Positions 1 to 11,299 of a DNA stretch of 64,000 nucleotides are shown here, piece after piece. The notes beneath the pieces were generated by a model that saw nothing but the letters and a program-made list of their open reading frames with translations, made no database searches and had not been told where the DNA came from. The stretch covers positions 8,476,116 to 8,540,115 of the forward strand of contig QXEO01000546.1 in assembly GCA_007115705.1 (NCBI GenBank), given 5' to 3'. Positions within the stretch are counted from its first letter, which is position 1. The number at the start of each line of letters is the position of its first letter. The stretch comes from Dactylis glomerata (lineage: Eukaryota; Streptophyta; Magnoliopsida; Poales; Poaceae). A program made the translations under genes and the position numbers.

Positions 1-1120
1 AATTGGTGACTTGAACTTGAGACTTGAAATGGAGATTGCTCCCACATAATGGCTTTATGAAAGAAAATCAATCTTGACTAAGAACTATGAAATATATTTC
101 TCAATGACAACGAGTGATGTACTATGGGAGCCAATTATACCGTACGACCACATTACCCCTATATGGGAAGGGGCTTAATCCGTAGCTTGTTTATCTTAGT
201 ATGGGAGGCCTTGTATCAATTATTCATGGAAGGACACCGTGAGCGGTTACTTCTGGACCAGGTGGATTCCACTAACCCGGCTTCCGGGATGGGCAGAACT
301 AGAGGCGCCGGAGCGGGGGATTCCGTACCCCGGGCTCTAGGGAAGGATCCTATACTAGGGTGAACAAGTGAAAGAGTTTGTTTGATTATCTAAAAATCGC
401 ATACTTGTGTATGACGAACCGTGGATTTCTCCCGGCAGATTTATCGAATCTTGTGGGTAAAGTGTACCCCTCTGCAGAGGTTTTCAAACTATTCGAATAG
501 CCGCGTCCGCGGTCATGGACGATTGGCAAGCTGTACTTGACTTTTGTCAGGACTAAAAGTGACAATGGTGAACTTGGTGAATGACTTGACTTGACAATGA
601 TGTTGACACACTTGAAGTCCTCTTTAGATTGAACCTAGAGAACTAAACTTCTTTTCTACAAATGAACATTCTTGGGAAATAAAACTAGCTTTTGCAAATA
701 AACTTAGTGCTTAGTCCACTATACCAAACCTTGCATATCTACTTCATCTTTTCCTTTATAAGATGGTTTGCGAGTGCATCCAATGTACTCACGGCTGTGT
801 CCCTGGCTATCAACTTGGCCAGACTATGGGGAGGAATACCAGGAGGAAGGGTATGAAGAAGAGTACCAGAACTAAGCTCGTCTCCATGAGTCGCCATTGC
901 CTGTAGGGTGAAGGCATGGACCCGAAGACGTTATTTCCGCTGCTATATTGTGCTGTAATAGGACTTGGTCTATATGACCATTGTATTTGAACCCTCGTAT
1001 TGTAATGGCTATGGAACTGTGGTATCAACTACGTTATGTAAATCACAACATTGATTCTGGGATTGTGATGGATTACATAACGGGCACTTCGAATTTGTTA
1101 TCAAATTTGAGGTCGTCACA
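1..1120 (+). repeat. 5' LTR of the gypsy element (last 1120 bp)
   Basis: This stretch is nearly identical to 9425-10544 and ends in GTCGTCACA immediately before the primer binding site. The remaining ~2.47 kb of the LTR, including its promoter, lies left of the window. The predicted 72-79 aa reading frames in it recur in the 3' LTR and are not genes. Confidence 0.95.
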
Positions 1121-1123
1121 AGT

Positions 1124-1136
1124 TGGTATCAGAGCC
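1124..1136 (+). other. Primer binding site, initiator tRNA-Met type
   Basis: TGGTATCAGAGCC begins four bases after the 5' LTR end. It is the standard complement of the 3' end of plant initiator tRNA-Met and primes minus-strand DNA synthesis. Confidence 0.92.
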
Positions 1137-1334
1137 TAGGCTGACCATAGGAGACCTTAGTTAGAATGGGCGTTAAATGAACATTTGATAAAAGCAAAGA
1201 TACAAGAACGGTTGCAAAAATTGCTTAGTCTTTCCTCTCTAGTTGCAAAGTTTTATACATACTTCAGTTTTGCCTACTTAAAATTTTGCACACTTGAGTT
1301 GATCACTAACTTGAACCAATCTAAAATTTTGTAG

Positions 1335-2117
1335 ATGGCCCTGGAGTTCGTTGAGCACTACCAGTTGGGCCAGGGTGGTAGTCTTTGTTTCGAGCGTGAC
1401 CTCACCACCTTGACCTTGTTCCTGGATCGTCTGTATCCGGAGTTCAAGGGAGCCGTGCTAAATGAGCACCCAGATGGAGAGTTACGATGGCTGATCCGAG
1501 CCAGTTGCCGTGGCAAGAAGGGGAAATTGGGTTCTCCAAGGGTCAAGTTTGAGCTTGTGGAGAACACTTGGGCCGATGGTTTGGTCCGAGCGATGCAGGA
1601 GATGCACGCCCGCTTGTGCGGACTGCATGTTGAGGAGGTCCAGGGAGGACGCTTCAGGGACTTTGCTCGGCGTGATGCGGATGGACACCCCGCAAACATG
1701 CCCGGGCAGAACGAGCCGAGTACCTACATCGATCACATGGACTTCTTGCTGAACTCCACTCAGCAGGAGGCCGATCGTGCCCGTACCAAGGCCAACCTTG
1801 AGCACTTCGCCTTGGTGGAAGCGAGGAGCACTATCAGGATTCTTGCGAAGGAGCGCAAGAGCCTTCGTCGCCAGCGCGATGAGAAGGATCAGCACATTGA
1901 GGAGTTGAAGGCCAATGTGGCAGAGTTGACTGAGTACATTGAGAGTCTTGAGGATCACCTTGGTGAGGAGGAAGGCATTGACCTCCGCAAGGAGGATAAT
2001 GCCCTCATCAGCGACGAGGATGACTTCATGGAGGACCTTGATGATCCGGAAGATGGTGGGCACAATGGATTCATTGTGAGTGACGAGGAGGAAGACCCCG
2101 AGGAGCCCGCTGTTTAG
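1335..2117 (+). CDS. Extra retrotransposon ORF upstream of gag: acidic coiled-coil protein, unknown function
   Basis: An uninterrupted 260-codon frame lies between the primer site and gag, on the same strand. I do not recognise the protein. The N-terminal ~110 residues look globular with aromatic and basic residues. Residues ~145-210 are rich in heptad-like Leu/Ile and charged residues (for example RTKANLEHFALVEAR and ELKANVAELTEYIESLE) and should form a coiled coil. The last ~50 residues are strongly acidic, with repeated D/E runs (SDEDDFMEDLDD, SDEEEDPEEP). It is not gag (no zinc knuckle), protease or envelope. The ATG follows directly on TTTTGTAG, a plausible 3' splice acceptor. The ORF is intact although the downstream pol carries three stops, which hints at a role in the element's life cycle. 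It could also be a captured host domain. Existence of the ORF is certain; function is unknown. Confidence 0.72.
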   Translation: MALEFVEHYQLGQGGSLCFERDLTTLTLFLDRLYPEFKGAVLNEHPDGELRWLIRASCRGKKGKLGSPRVKFELVENTWADGLVRAMQEMHARLCGLHVEEVQGGRFRDFARRDADGHPANMPGQNEPSTYIDHMDFLLNSTQQEADRARTKANLEHFALVEARSTIRILAKERKSLRRQRDEKDQHIEELKANVAELTEYIESLEDHLGEEEGIDLRKEDNALISDEDDFMEDLDDPEDGGHNGFIVSDEEEDPEEPAV

Positions 2118-2223
2118 ATTCGAGATCCATGTGTTATCTAGTTATGAGTTCCACTTTATGTTTCACTTCGTGTAGGTGTGAGTTGTATCCCCCTCTCTAT
2201 TAGACGAGTCGCAATGGTTTCAG

Positions 2224-2396
2224 GTAAACCATTTGTAATGTGTGAACTCGTATGTATGATATGCTTGTTGAGTGTTGAATGAAATATGAATTTGGCCCTT
2301 AAGGCCTTAGCAAGACAAAATTTGCATCATCCATGTTACCTTTAAATCTTAGCAAAAATTAGTTTTTCCCTCTTGTCTTACCCACCTTATCTTCAG
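2224..2396 (+). other. Candidate intron between extra ORF and gag (GT-AG, 173 nt)
   Basis: CAG|GTAAAC at 2221-2229 is a good donor. A pyrimidine-rich stretch ending TTATCTTCAG at 2396 is a good acceptor. Removing this segment would bring the gag ATG (2397) to the exon start. The acceptor could equally pair with a donor in the LTR (see 8188-8196). This is inference from consensus only. Confidence 0.4.
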
Positions 2397-5300
2397 ATGC
2401 CGCGAGCACCCCCACCCCCGAACCCGGAAATGGCTGAACTGCTAAGGATGATCATGGAAGACCGGGAAGCAGCCCGAGCTGAGCGCCAAGCTAACTTGGC
2501 CACTCTTCAGCAGATAACCCAGATGGCAATGAACCACAACAACGGCAATGGCAATGGCCATGGCAATGGTGAAGGAGAAAACCATGGCAATGGAGATCAC
2601 CGATCCAAGTTGAGGAATTTTCAAAACACCAACCCTCCTATGTTCACTAAGTCTGAAGAGCCCTTAGATGCTGATGATTGGCTTCGCACTATGGAAAACA
2701 ACTTGGCCGTCGCCGAAGTTGGGGAGAATGAGAAGGTTTTGTACACCACCCACTATCTTGCTGGAGCAACGAGAGCTTGGTGGGACAGCACCCGTGCAAT
2801 GCAAGCCCCAGGGTATGTGATACCTTGGGAGGAGTTCAAGAGCAAGTTTAGCAAAGCCCATGTTCCTTTGGGATTGGTTAAAAGGATGAGAGATGAGTTC
2901 AGAAATCTGAAGCAAGGTTCCATGTCTGTGGTGGATTACCGTGACAAGTTCCTTACCTTGTCTAGGTATGCCCCAGATGACACCAACACCACTGAAAAGA
3001 AGCAAGAACGGTTTCTGGATGGACTTCATGATGAGATGCAATGTGTCCTGGTCAGAATTCATTTTGCCGACCTGGAATCATTGGTTGATTCGGCCATTCA
3101 GATGGAAGGCAAACTCAAGCAAGCTACCGAGAATCGCAAGCGCCGTATGATGTATCAAGGCAACTTGAGCAACTCGCAGAAGCCAAGGGGAAATACACCT
3201 ATGGGTTTCGCCCCTAGACCTATGAGGCCGTCTGCACCTGCTCCACGTCCCAACTATCCCAACCGTCAACCCGGCAACAACTTCAACCGTGCACCCCCAA
3301 GACCCAGTGGCAACAACTTCAACACCAATGCTCCAAGGCCAAATGGCGCCCCTGTGTTACCCAAGACTGGTGACAAGTCTGGTATTACCTGTTATGAGTG
3401 TGGACTCAAAGGGCATTACTCCAATGAGTGCCCCAAGAAGCTGAATGAGGCATCCAAGACCACTGCTCATGTTCAACAACAGCGCCGTATGGGAAATGGC
3501 AAGAACTATCCACCAAGGAACCAGCCTCGCCCTCAAGGCCGTCTGAATCACATGAATGTTGAAGAAGCTCAGGAAGCAACCGACGTTGTGCTTGGTATGT
3601 TCCCTGTTAACTCAGTTCTTGCAAGAGTTCTGTTTGATTCTGGAGCTTCGCACTCATTTGTTACCCAATTATTCGTTGATAAAAGTGGACTTCAACCCAC
3701 ACCTTTGAAAGATGTCATGTCTGTGCAAATTCCTGGGTCAGTAACCAAAGCCAGTTGTACCTGCTTGGCAGTACCCATAGAAATTCATGGGATAGCTTTC
3801 TTAGCCAATTTGATAGTATTGGGAACCAAAGGTTTGGAAGTAGTTCTTGGTATGAATTGGATGTCCCTCCATCAAGGAGTGATAGATTGTGCCAAGAAGA
3901 CCATCACCATGAAGAGTAGCACTGGAATCATAGTCAAGCATGTATCCGTAAAACCAACCCAAACCACCCGGTGTCATAAGAGTATCTCAGGGCCAACCAT
4001 AGAGGAAGTTCCCATCGTCTGTGAATACCCGGATGTTTTTCCCGATGAGCTACCCGGAATGCCACCGGATCGGGATATTGGGTTTATCATTGAGCTTATC
4101 CCCGGAACTGGATCAATAGCCCAACGACCGTACCGTATGAACCCAGCGGAGTTAGTTGAGTTGAAGAAGCAATTGGATGACCTTTTGAGTAAGGGACTGA
4201 TTCAGCCAAGTTCTTCTGCTTGGAGATCACCCGTTCTGTTTGTGGATAACAGTGACGGTTCTAGCCGATGGTGCACTGACTACCGCAAGCTAAACGATGT
4301 GACCATCAAGAACAAGTATCCTCTCCCAAAGATTGAAGATTTATTTGACCAACTGACTGGAGCCAGAGTGTTCTCAAAGATAGACCTTAGGACTGGATAC
4401 CACCAATTGAAGATCCGTGCAACGGATATCCCCAAAACAGCCTTCACTACCCGATACGGATTGTATGAGTACACCGTGATGTCATTTGGATTGACCAATG
4501 CCCCTGCTTATTTCATGAACCTCATGAATAAGGTTTTTATGGAGTTCTTGGATAAGTTTGTTGTTGTCTTCATTGACGACATTCTTATCTACTCCAAATC
4601 CGAATAAGAGCATGCAACCCATTTGAGATTAATTCTAGAAACTCTAAGAGAGCATCAGCTGTATGCCAAGTTCAGTAAATGTGAGTTCTGGTTGAAGGAA
4701 GTTGGATTCCTAGGCCATGTATTATCAGCAGGAGGAATATCGGTAGACCCAAAGAAGATCAAATCAGTCATGGAATGGGAAGCCCCTACCACTCAGACTG
4801 AAGTTAGAGGTTTTCTCGGATTAGCGGGATATTACCGCAAGTTTGTCGAAGGGTTTTCAAGCATTGCCTGACCAATGACCCAATTGTTGAAGAAGGACAA
4901 GAAGTTTGAATGGACCCCTAAGTGTGAAGACAGTTTTCAAGAGCTCAAGAAGCGATTGGTGACCGCCCCCGTCCTAACCATGCCCGATATCACCAAAAAC
5001 TTTGATGTCTATTGCGACGCTTCCAAACTTGGACTTGGTTGTGTCTTGATGCAAGAAGGCAAGGTCATAGCTTACCTCTCTCGGCAGCTTCGACCTCATG
5101 AAGAAAATTATCCGACCCATGACCTGGAGTTAGCAGCCATAGTTCTAGCTCTGAAGACCTGGAGGCACTATCTGATGGGCAACCGTTGTGAGATCTACAC
5201 TGATCACAAGAGTCTGAAGTATATTTTTACCCAGAAGGAGTTGAACATGAGGCAAAGAAGATGGATAGAGTTGATCAAGGATTATGATCTGGAAATTCAT

Positions 5301-6914
5301 TATCACCCTGGTAAGGCCAATGTAGTGGCCGATGCATTGAGTAGGAAGCCATGTTCGTTGAACATGATGATCAAGGAAGAGCAACCCATGTTGCACCAAG
5401 AGTTTGAAAAATTTGGATTGGAACTAGTCAGTCAAGGATTCTTAGCCAGCCTTGAGTTTCAACCCATCTTGATGAGCCAAATCAAAGAAGCCCAGAAGGG
5501 AAATGAGAGTATTGACGGAATCAAGCATAGAATTGGTTCCGGCAAGGTGCCAGGATTTGAGGAAGATGATCTAGGAGTTCTTTGGTATAAAGGCCGTATT
5601 TGTGTGCCCGCTGATTCAGAATTGAAGGAAGTAATTATGAAAGAAGCCCATGAGACACCTTACTCCATCCACCCCGGTGGAACCAAGATGTACCAAGATT
5701 TGAAGGAACAATTTTGGTGGCATGGAATGAAGCGTGAGATTGCATCGTTCATCTCTAAGTGTGATATTTGTCAAAGAGTCAAGGCTGAACATCAACGTCC
5801 TGCTGGTTTGCTACAACCTTTGCAAGTTCCGGAATGGAAGTGGGAATCTGTTGGAATGGATTTCATCACGGGATTTCCAAGGTCTAGCCGTGGTAATGAC
5901 TCTATCTGGGTCATTGTGGATAGATTGACCAAAGTAGCCCACTTTATTCCTGTCAAGACCACTTATAACTCGGGACAGTTAGCCGACCTGTATCTCTCCA
6001 GAATTGTCAGTTTGCATGGAGTCCCTAAAACCATAGTCTCCTATCGAGAAACCCAATTCACCTCAAGATTTTGGAAAAGTTTGCATCAAGCTTTGGGAAC
6101 CAAATTAGCTTTTAGTACCGCGTACCACCCTCAGACTGATGGACAGACTGAAAGAGTGAATCAAATACTTGAAGATATGCTGAGAGCCTGTGTTCTAGCC
6201 TATGGAGCTAAGTGGGAAGATTGTCTGCCTTTCGCGGAGTTTTCCTACAACAACAGCTATCAAGCCAGTTTGCAAATGGCCCCATTTGAAGCTTTGTATG
6301 GAAGAAAGTGCCGTACCCCTTTGAACTGGTCAGAAACCGGAGATAGTCAGATATTTGGACCGGACATTCTGCAAGAAGCCGAGGAGAAAGTTCGCATGAT
6401 TCGTGAATACCTAAAGGCAGCCCAGTCGAGGCAGAAGAGTTATGCAGACAAGAGACGCAGAGAACTGACCTTCCAGATTGGAGATTTTGTGTATCTCAGG
6501 GTATCACCTCTCAAGGGAATGCAGAGATTCCAAGTAAAAGGAAAGCTTGCACCAAGATATATTGGACCCTTCAAGATACTAAACCGCAGAGGAGAAGTGT
6601 CTTATCAGTTAGAAATGCCCCCGGAATTGTCCGAAGTGCACAATGTCTTTCACGTGTCCTTACTTCGGAAATGTCTTGAAGTTCCGGAGAAGCCAGAAAT
6701 TTTCTAGAATATTGACTACCGCTCTGTGGATATCAACAAGGATTTGACCTATCGTGAAGTACCTACCCGTATTCTCGAGGAAGCCTATCGAACCACTCGA
6801 ACCCGAAGTATCAAGTTTCTGAAAGTTCAGTGGAGTAACCACACCGAAGAGGAAGCTACTTGGGAACGAGAAGATTACCTTCAGAAAGAGTTTCCCAATC
6901 TTTTCAGTTCTTAA
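2397..6914 (+). pseudogene. gag-pol: gag-pol polyprotein of the gypsy element, broken by three in-frame stops
   Basis: The first ATG of the frame is 2397, just after an acceptor-like CTTCAG; the upstream in-frame TTG is not a start. Order: gag (Gln/Asn-Gly-rich start, then a W-rich capsid-like region), CCHC zinc knuckle [14 protein letters not shown] from residue 332, aspartic protease LFDSGAS (D414), reverse transcriptase ending in FIDDILIYS (D727/D728), RNase H with CDASKLGLG, integrase with HHCC zinc finger and the [14 protein letters not shown] block, and a chromodomain near 6800-6900 (VQWSNHTEEEATWERE). One frame is kept over 4.5 kb but is interrupted by TAA at 4605-4607 (directly after the RT core), TGA at 4869-4871 and TAG at 6705-6707 (between integrase and chromodomain). 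In the integrase, the position normally held by the second catalytic aspartate is Tyr (codon 6042-6044, context VSYRETQF). The product cannot be functional as a whole, though gag-protease-RT could be made as a truncated protein. Confidence 0.93.
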
Positions 6915-6941
6915 CTAGTGAATCTTGGGGACGAGATTCTT

Positions 6942-6957
6942 TTTAAGGGGGGAAGAT
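6942..6957 (+). other. Polypurine tract of the gypsy element
   Basis: The purine run AAGGGGGGAAGA sits directly against the 3' LTR start (TGTAACAACTC at 6958). It primes plus-strand DNA synthesis. Confidence 0.88.
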
Positions 6958-7915
6958 TGTAACAACTCAGAAATTGTAATCCACTTCTTATTAAATAAAG
7001 TGCCAAATTTTGGACCCAAATAAAACTTTTTATCTATTATTGTATGCATACATGCATTTTCTCTTATTTGTATTCTATGATTTTATGTGTGTTATTTTTG
7101 ATTGTGCATTGGTTAGTTAGTTCTAAGATAACCAACAGAAGCAAAAGAGAAGATTTATAAGAAGCAAAGAAACCAGAAATACAAATAAGAAAGAAAGAGA
7201 GAAAGTTAATATGATCTAGGAATTGTTATTGACTACACCACTTTGAGCCCTTGGATTAAGAAATCTACAGCTCACCTTCAGGTTTGGCCAGCAAGTTGAG
7301 TTTAACCAAGTTGTAGACTAACTCAACCAACAAACATTTACCCAAATTTCAAACTGGAACATCACACAAACTTGAGCCAAAGTTTGAATCTGAAACAGGG
7401 ACTATATCAAATTTGAAATATAAATTTCTGCAAAACTTCTTCTTTCTCCAGAACAAAAATATGACAGGATACCTTGGCCAATATGTGGAGCACCCAAAGT
7501 GGAAAATTTTGAAAATTCAAATTTGGAGTTCTTGCGGGCATTTCGTCGAACACTGGCAGAAGCAAATCAAATTGAATCACACTTCACTGGAGCTGCACTG
7601 TGCTGGCTCGCTCCCGCACTGTCGCCATGCTCCTTGGCCTCTCCTCGATCGACTCCAGCGCCCCCAGCCCCGACCCAAGCCAGGAGAAGCGGAGGGACGG
7701 CGAGGTTTGCACCCAGGGCCCCCTCCCAGTAACCTTCTTCCCTGCACGATGCCGACCAGCTTGGAGGCGCCAGAGCCGACCCACAGCCTCCCGCGGCCGA
7801 GCCATAACCCTTCTAGCACGCGAGCGTGGCCGCCGTGGCCGGAGAGACTTTCGAACGCAACCAGGACCCCCGAGCCGGCGAGCTTCTGGTCGCCTTGCTC
7901 CCGGCCTCCTGAGAC

Positions 7916-7923
7916 TATAAATA
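7916..7923 (+). promoter_or_regulatory. TATA box of the gypsy LTR promoter
   Basis: TATAAATA is followed by a pyrimidine-rich stretch typical of plant transcription starts (7924-7975). Transcription would start about 30 bp downstream. The functional copy for the element would be the equivalent site in the 5' LTR, outside the window. Confidence 0.65.
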
Positions 7924-8187
7924 CCCCCTCCGATCAAACGAAGCGACTCACCTCACTCCCCTCTACCTCCCAGACATAGTCGCTTAGCCCCGCTTGCCCT
8001 AGCTCGCCGTCGCCAGCCTCGCCGGAGTGGTACTGGACAAGCGGAGCGCCGCCGCGTTCGACCACCTGGGGGCAAGCTGCTGCAGGGAATCGGTGGAGGA
8101 GACGCACCGCAGCCGATCCCGCACGTCGCCGACGAGCTCTGCATCCTCTATGCCTCGCCCTCGCCGTCGAACGATCTTCACTGCACG

Positions 8188-8196
8188 CAGGTGAGC
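8188..8196 (+). other. Strong splice donor in the LTR leader
   Basis: CAG|GTGAGC, 268 bp after the TATA box and within the predicted 5' leader, is a near-consensus plant donor. Paired with the acceptors before ORF1 (1334) or gag (2396) in the same element, it would splice out most of R-U5, the primer site and, in the second case, ORF1. Inference only. Confidence 0.45.
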
Positions 8197-10544
8197 TCCC
8201 GCCCGTGCTGAGGAAGAAGATGAACCTGCGCCGTTCGATCTCGATCGGACGCTAGCGTACCGATTCGGGTTTTGTAATTAGGTCTGACGAGTAGGTCCCA
8301 CCTGTCATGCCCGTCTTATTTTTCCCCAGCTGAGCGAATCGTTTTATGGGCCAGGCCCATTCGGGTTTGTTCTGAATTGGGCCCAAATAGAGTAAGATTC
8401 GGTCCGTTTCATTTTCTAAATTATTCTCCCGCCTCTTTAATTAAATTGAATATGTTTCAGATGTTATCTTCAAACTTTAATTCCTAGAGTTTTACAAATC
8501 CAAATCTAGCAAATAAATAGGCATTGGAAAGCTTATAAAATACTCTACCCAATAGTACTGGTTAGAATTCAAAATAAGTTAAGAATTAATTCAGATGTGA
8601 ATAGTGTGACCATAGCTTGTTTAATCATAAAGAATTTCTAGAAAATTATTTAAGCCATCAAAAATCATGAAAATTAAAATGTGAACTCACTAATGACCCC
8701 TCTTACTGTTAGTCAACCTTAGTCAACCCCAAACCCAATTAGTTTGGTCAATTAGACCCTAACCTAATCCTACCTTGTAGCATAAAATGATAGAACCCTA
8801 CTTGCACACTTAGAATCAAATTGCCATCCCTACCAACTCACTTAGTTACTCACTCCCACTTGAACTAATATTAGTAACCCTCAACCTTTACCAATGCTAG
8901 GAAAGTGAACAACATATGACCCTTAGTAGAAAACTTAACTTGCACACTTGATGGAAACTTAGAAGCAAAACCTACAATCCCACACCATAAAATGCAACAT
9001 GAATTAAAATACACCATGAATGCTATTGTGAGCAAACAAAGATGTGTGCTTGGTGTGTTGTTAGCATGGTAAAGTGATTGTGTGTTTTGTGTTTATTCGT
9101 TATTAGACGCTAGTGTTGCCGAGGAGGATATTGGAGGGAATTATTATCAAGAAGAAGAGGAAGAATACCCCGGACACTTTGCCAACCAAGGCAAGCCATC
9201 TTTTGAATCATACTCCCAATGCCTAGTTTTAATATTGCATTCTACTTGTTTTAAGTAAATTGCATGATTGAATTGCTAGAGTAGAATGATAGAAGCATAG
9301 TGATATCTTGCTTAACAAGAGCATCAAGTTGAGTTTATCCAACTCTATTTAGTGGTCATCACTCAATGTAGTTGCTTAGTCGCTAATAATATGGAGGCCA
9401 TCTATAAGGGGAAACTCTAGTTGAAATTGGTGACTTGAACTTGAGACTTGAAATGGAGATTGCTCCCACATAATGGCTTTATGAAAGAAAATCAATCTTG
9501 ACTAAGAACTATGAAATATATTTCTCAATGACAACGAGTGATGTACTATGGGAGCCAATTATACCGTACGACCACATTACCCCTATATGGGAAGGGGCTT
9601 AATCCGTAGCTTGTTTATCTTAGTATGGGAGGCCTTGTATCAATTATTCATGGAAGGACACCGTGAGCGGTTACTTCTGGACCAGGTGGATTCCACTAAC
9701 CCGGCTTCCGGGATGGGCAGAACTAGAGGCGCCGGAGCGGGGGATTCCGTACCCCGGGCTCTAGGGAAGGATCCTATACTAGGGTGAACAAGTGAAAGAG
9801 TTTGTTTGATTATCTGAAAATCGCATACTTGTGTATGACGAACCATGGATTTCTCCCGGCAGATTTATCGAATCTTGTGGGTAAACTGTACCCCTCTGCA
9901 GAGGTTTTCAAACTATTCGAATAGCCGCGTCCGCGGTCATGGACGATTGGCAAGCTGTACTTGACTTTTGTCAGGACTAAAAGTGACAATGGTGAACTTG
10001 GTGAATGACTTGACTTGACAATGATGTTGACACACTTGAAGTCCTCTTTAGATTGAACCTAGAGAACTAAACTTCTTTTCTACAAATGAACATTCTTGGG
10101 AAATAAAACTAGCTTTTGCAAATAAACTTAGTGCTTAGTCCACTATACCAAACCTTGCATATCTACTTCATCTTTTCCTTTATAAGATGGTTTGCGAGTG
10201 CATCCAATGTACTCACGGCTGTGTCCCTGGCTATCAACTTGGCCAGACTATGGGGAGGAATACCAGGAGGAAGGGTATGAAGAAGAGTACCAGAACTAAG
10301 CTCGTCTCCATGAGTCGCCATTGCCTGTAGGGTGAAGGCATGGACCCGAAGACGTTATTTCCGCTGCTATATTGTGCTGTAATAGGACTTGGTCTGTATG
10401 ACCATTGTATTTGAACCCTCGTATTGTAATGGCTATGGAACTGTGGTATCAACTACGTTATGTAAATCACAACATTGATTCTGGGATTGTGATGGATTAC
10501 ATAACGGGCACTTCGAATTTGTTATCAAATTTGAGGTCGTCACA

Positions 10545-11299
10545 ATAACATAAAATAATATTCAGCACATCAACGCAATCATAACACCAATATTCATCGG
10601 ATCCCAACAAACACAACATGTAGAATTACATAACGGTAATATCGATTATGTAAAGCAGCTCACGAGATCTAAACATGAAGCACATGGTGGAGAAAACAAC
10701 CAACTAGCTATGGCTATGGACCCATAGTCCAAGGTAGACTACTCACTCATCTTGTCGGAGGCAAGCATGGCGATGAAGAAGACCTCCGGTGGCGATTCCC
10801 CTCTCCGGCAGGGTGCCGGGAAGAGCTTCTGGACCCTCCCGATCTCAGGTCGATGGTGGTGGCGGATCGCGATGTATTCTAGAAAAGTGATCGGGTCTTT
10901 CGGTTTTTCCCGTCGGGGGGTCTTTATAGGCGAAGGGGCGGCGTCAAAAGTGGGCCAGGGTGGCCTCACCACCAGGGTGCGCGGGCCAGGGGCAGGCCGC
11001 GCCGCCCTGTGGTGTGGCTGCCCTGTGGCCCCTCTCCATCTCCTCTTCGGTTCTCTGGAAGCTTCGGTAAATTTCTGGACGTTCGGCTTTTGTTTCGTTC
11101 AATTCCTAGAATATTTCCTGTGTAACTTTTCTGAAACACAAAAACAGCAGAAAACAGGGAACTGGCACTGTGGCATCTCATTAATAGGTTAGTTCCAGAA
11201 AATGCATAAAAATGCCATGAAGTGTAACAAAATACTAAGCAAATGGTGTAAAAATAAGCATGGAGCATCAAAAATTATAGATACGTTAGAGACGTATCA
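10545..11299 (-). repeat. Partial Athila-type LTR, interrupted by the gypsy element
   Basis: The sequence matches 22260-23015 and 29048-29821, the LTRs of the Athila element at 21405-29821, in the same orientation. It ends with the same terminus (TGATACGTCTC on the minus strand, ending at 11299). The missing half should lie left of the gypsy insertion, outside the window. Whether this is a solo LTR or the 5' LTR of a full element cannot be told. Bases after 11299 do not continue as an Athila internal region. Confidence 0.88.

Larger units (their letters stand above)
1..10544 (+). mobile_element. Ty3/gypsy chromovirus (Tekay-like) LTR retrotransposon, 5' end outside window
   Basis: The unit reads: partial 5' LTR (1-1120), tRNA-iMet primer site (1124-1136), extra ORF (1335-2117), gag-pol with a C-terminal chromodomain (2397-6914), polypurine tract (about 6942-6957) and a full 3' LTR (6958-10544). 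The order protease, reverse transcriptase, RNase H, integrase, chromodomain places it in the chromovirus branch of Ty3/gypsy; the very long LTR and gag style suggest the Tekay/Del clade (inference). Positions 1-1120 align without gaps to 9425-10544, with four differences counted. That is about 0.4%, so the insertion is recent. The 3' flank begins ATAAC, a string also present at the matching place in the intact Athila LTR copies at 22255-22265, so ATAAC is the probable target duplication. The 5' flank is not in the window. Confidence 0.93.
6958..10544 (+). repeat. 3' LTR of the gypsy element (3587 bp)
   Basis: It begins TGTAAC after the polypurine tract and ends TCACA at 10544. The last 1120 bp repeat window positions 1-1120. 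It contains a GC-rich promoter and leader region around 7600-8250 with a TATA box (7916-7923) and a strong splice donor (8191). It also holds an AT-rich stretch (8400-9300). Reading frames within 7413-8181 overlap in all directions and none resembles a protein family; they reflect GC-rich leader sequence. Confidence 0.95.

Noticed and set aside
1358..2063. Antisense frames of 113 and 193 codons opposite the extra ORF
   Set aside because: Shadows of the sense ORF; hydrophobic text arises from its codon pattern.
7413..8181. Several overlapping frames (up to 188 codons) in the gypsy 3' LTR
   Set aside because: GC-rich LTR leader open on both strands; no conserved domain, and it contains the TATA box and splice donor.
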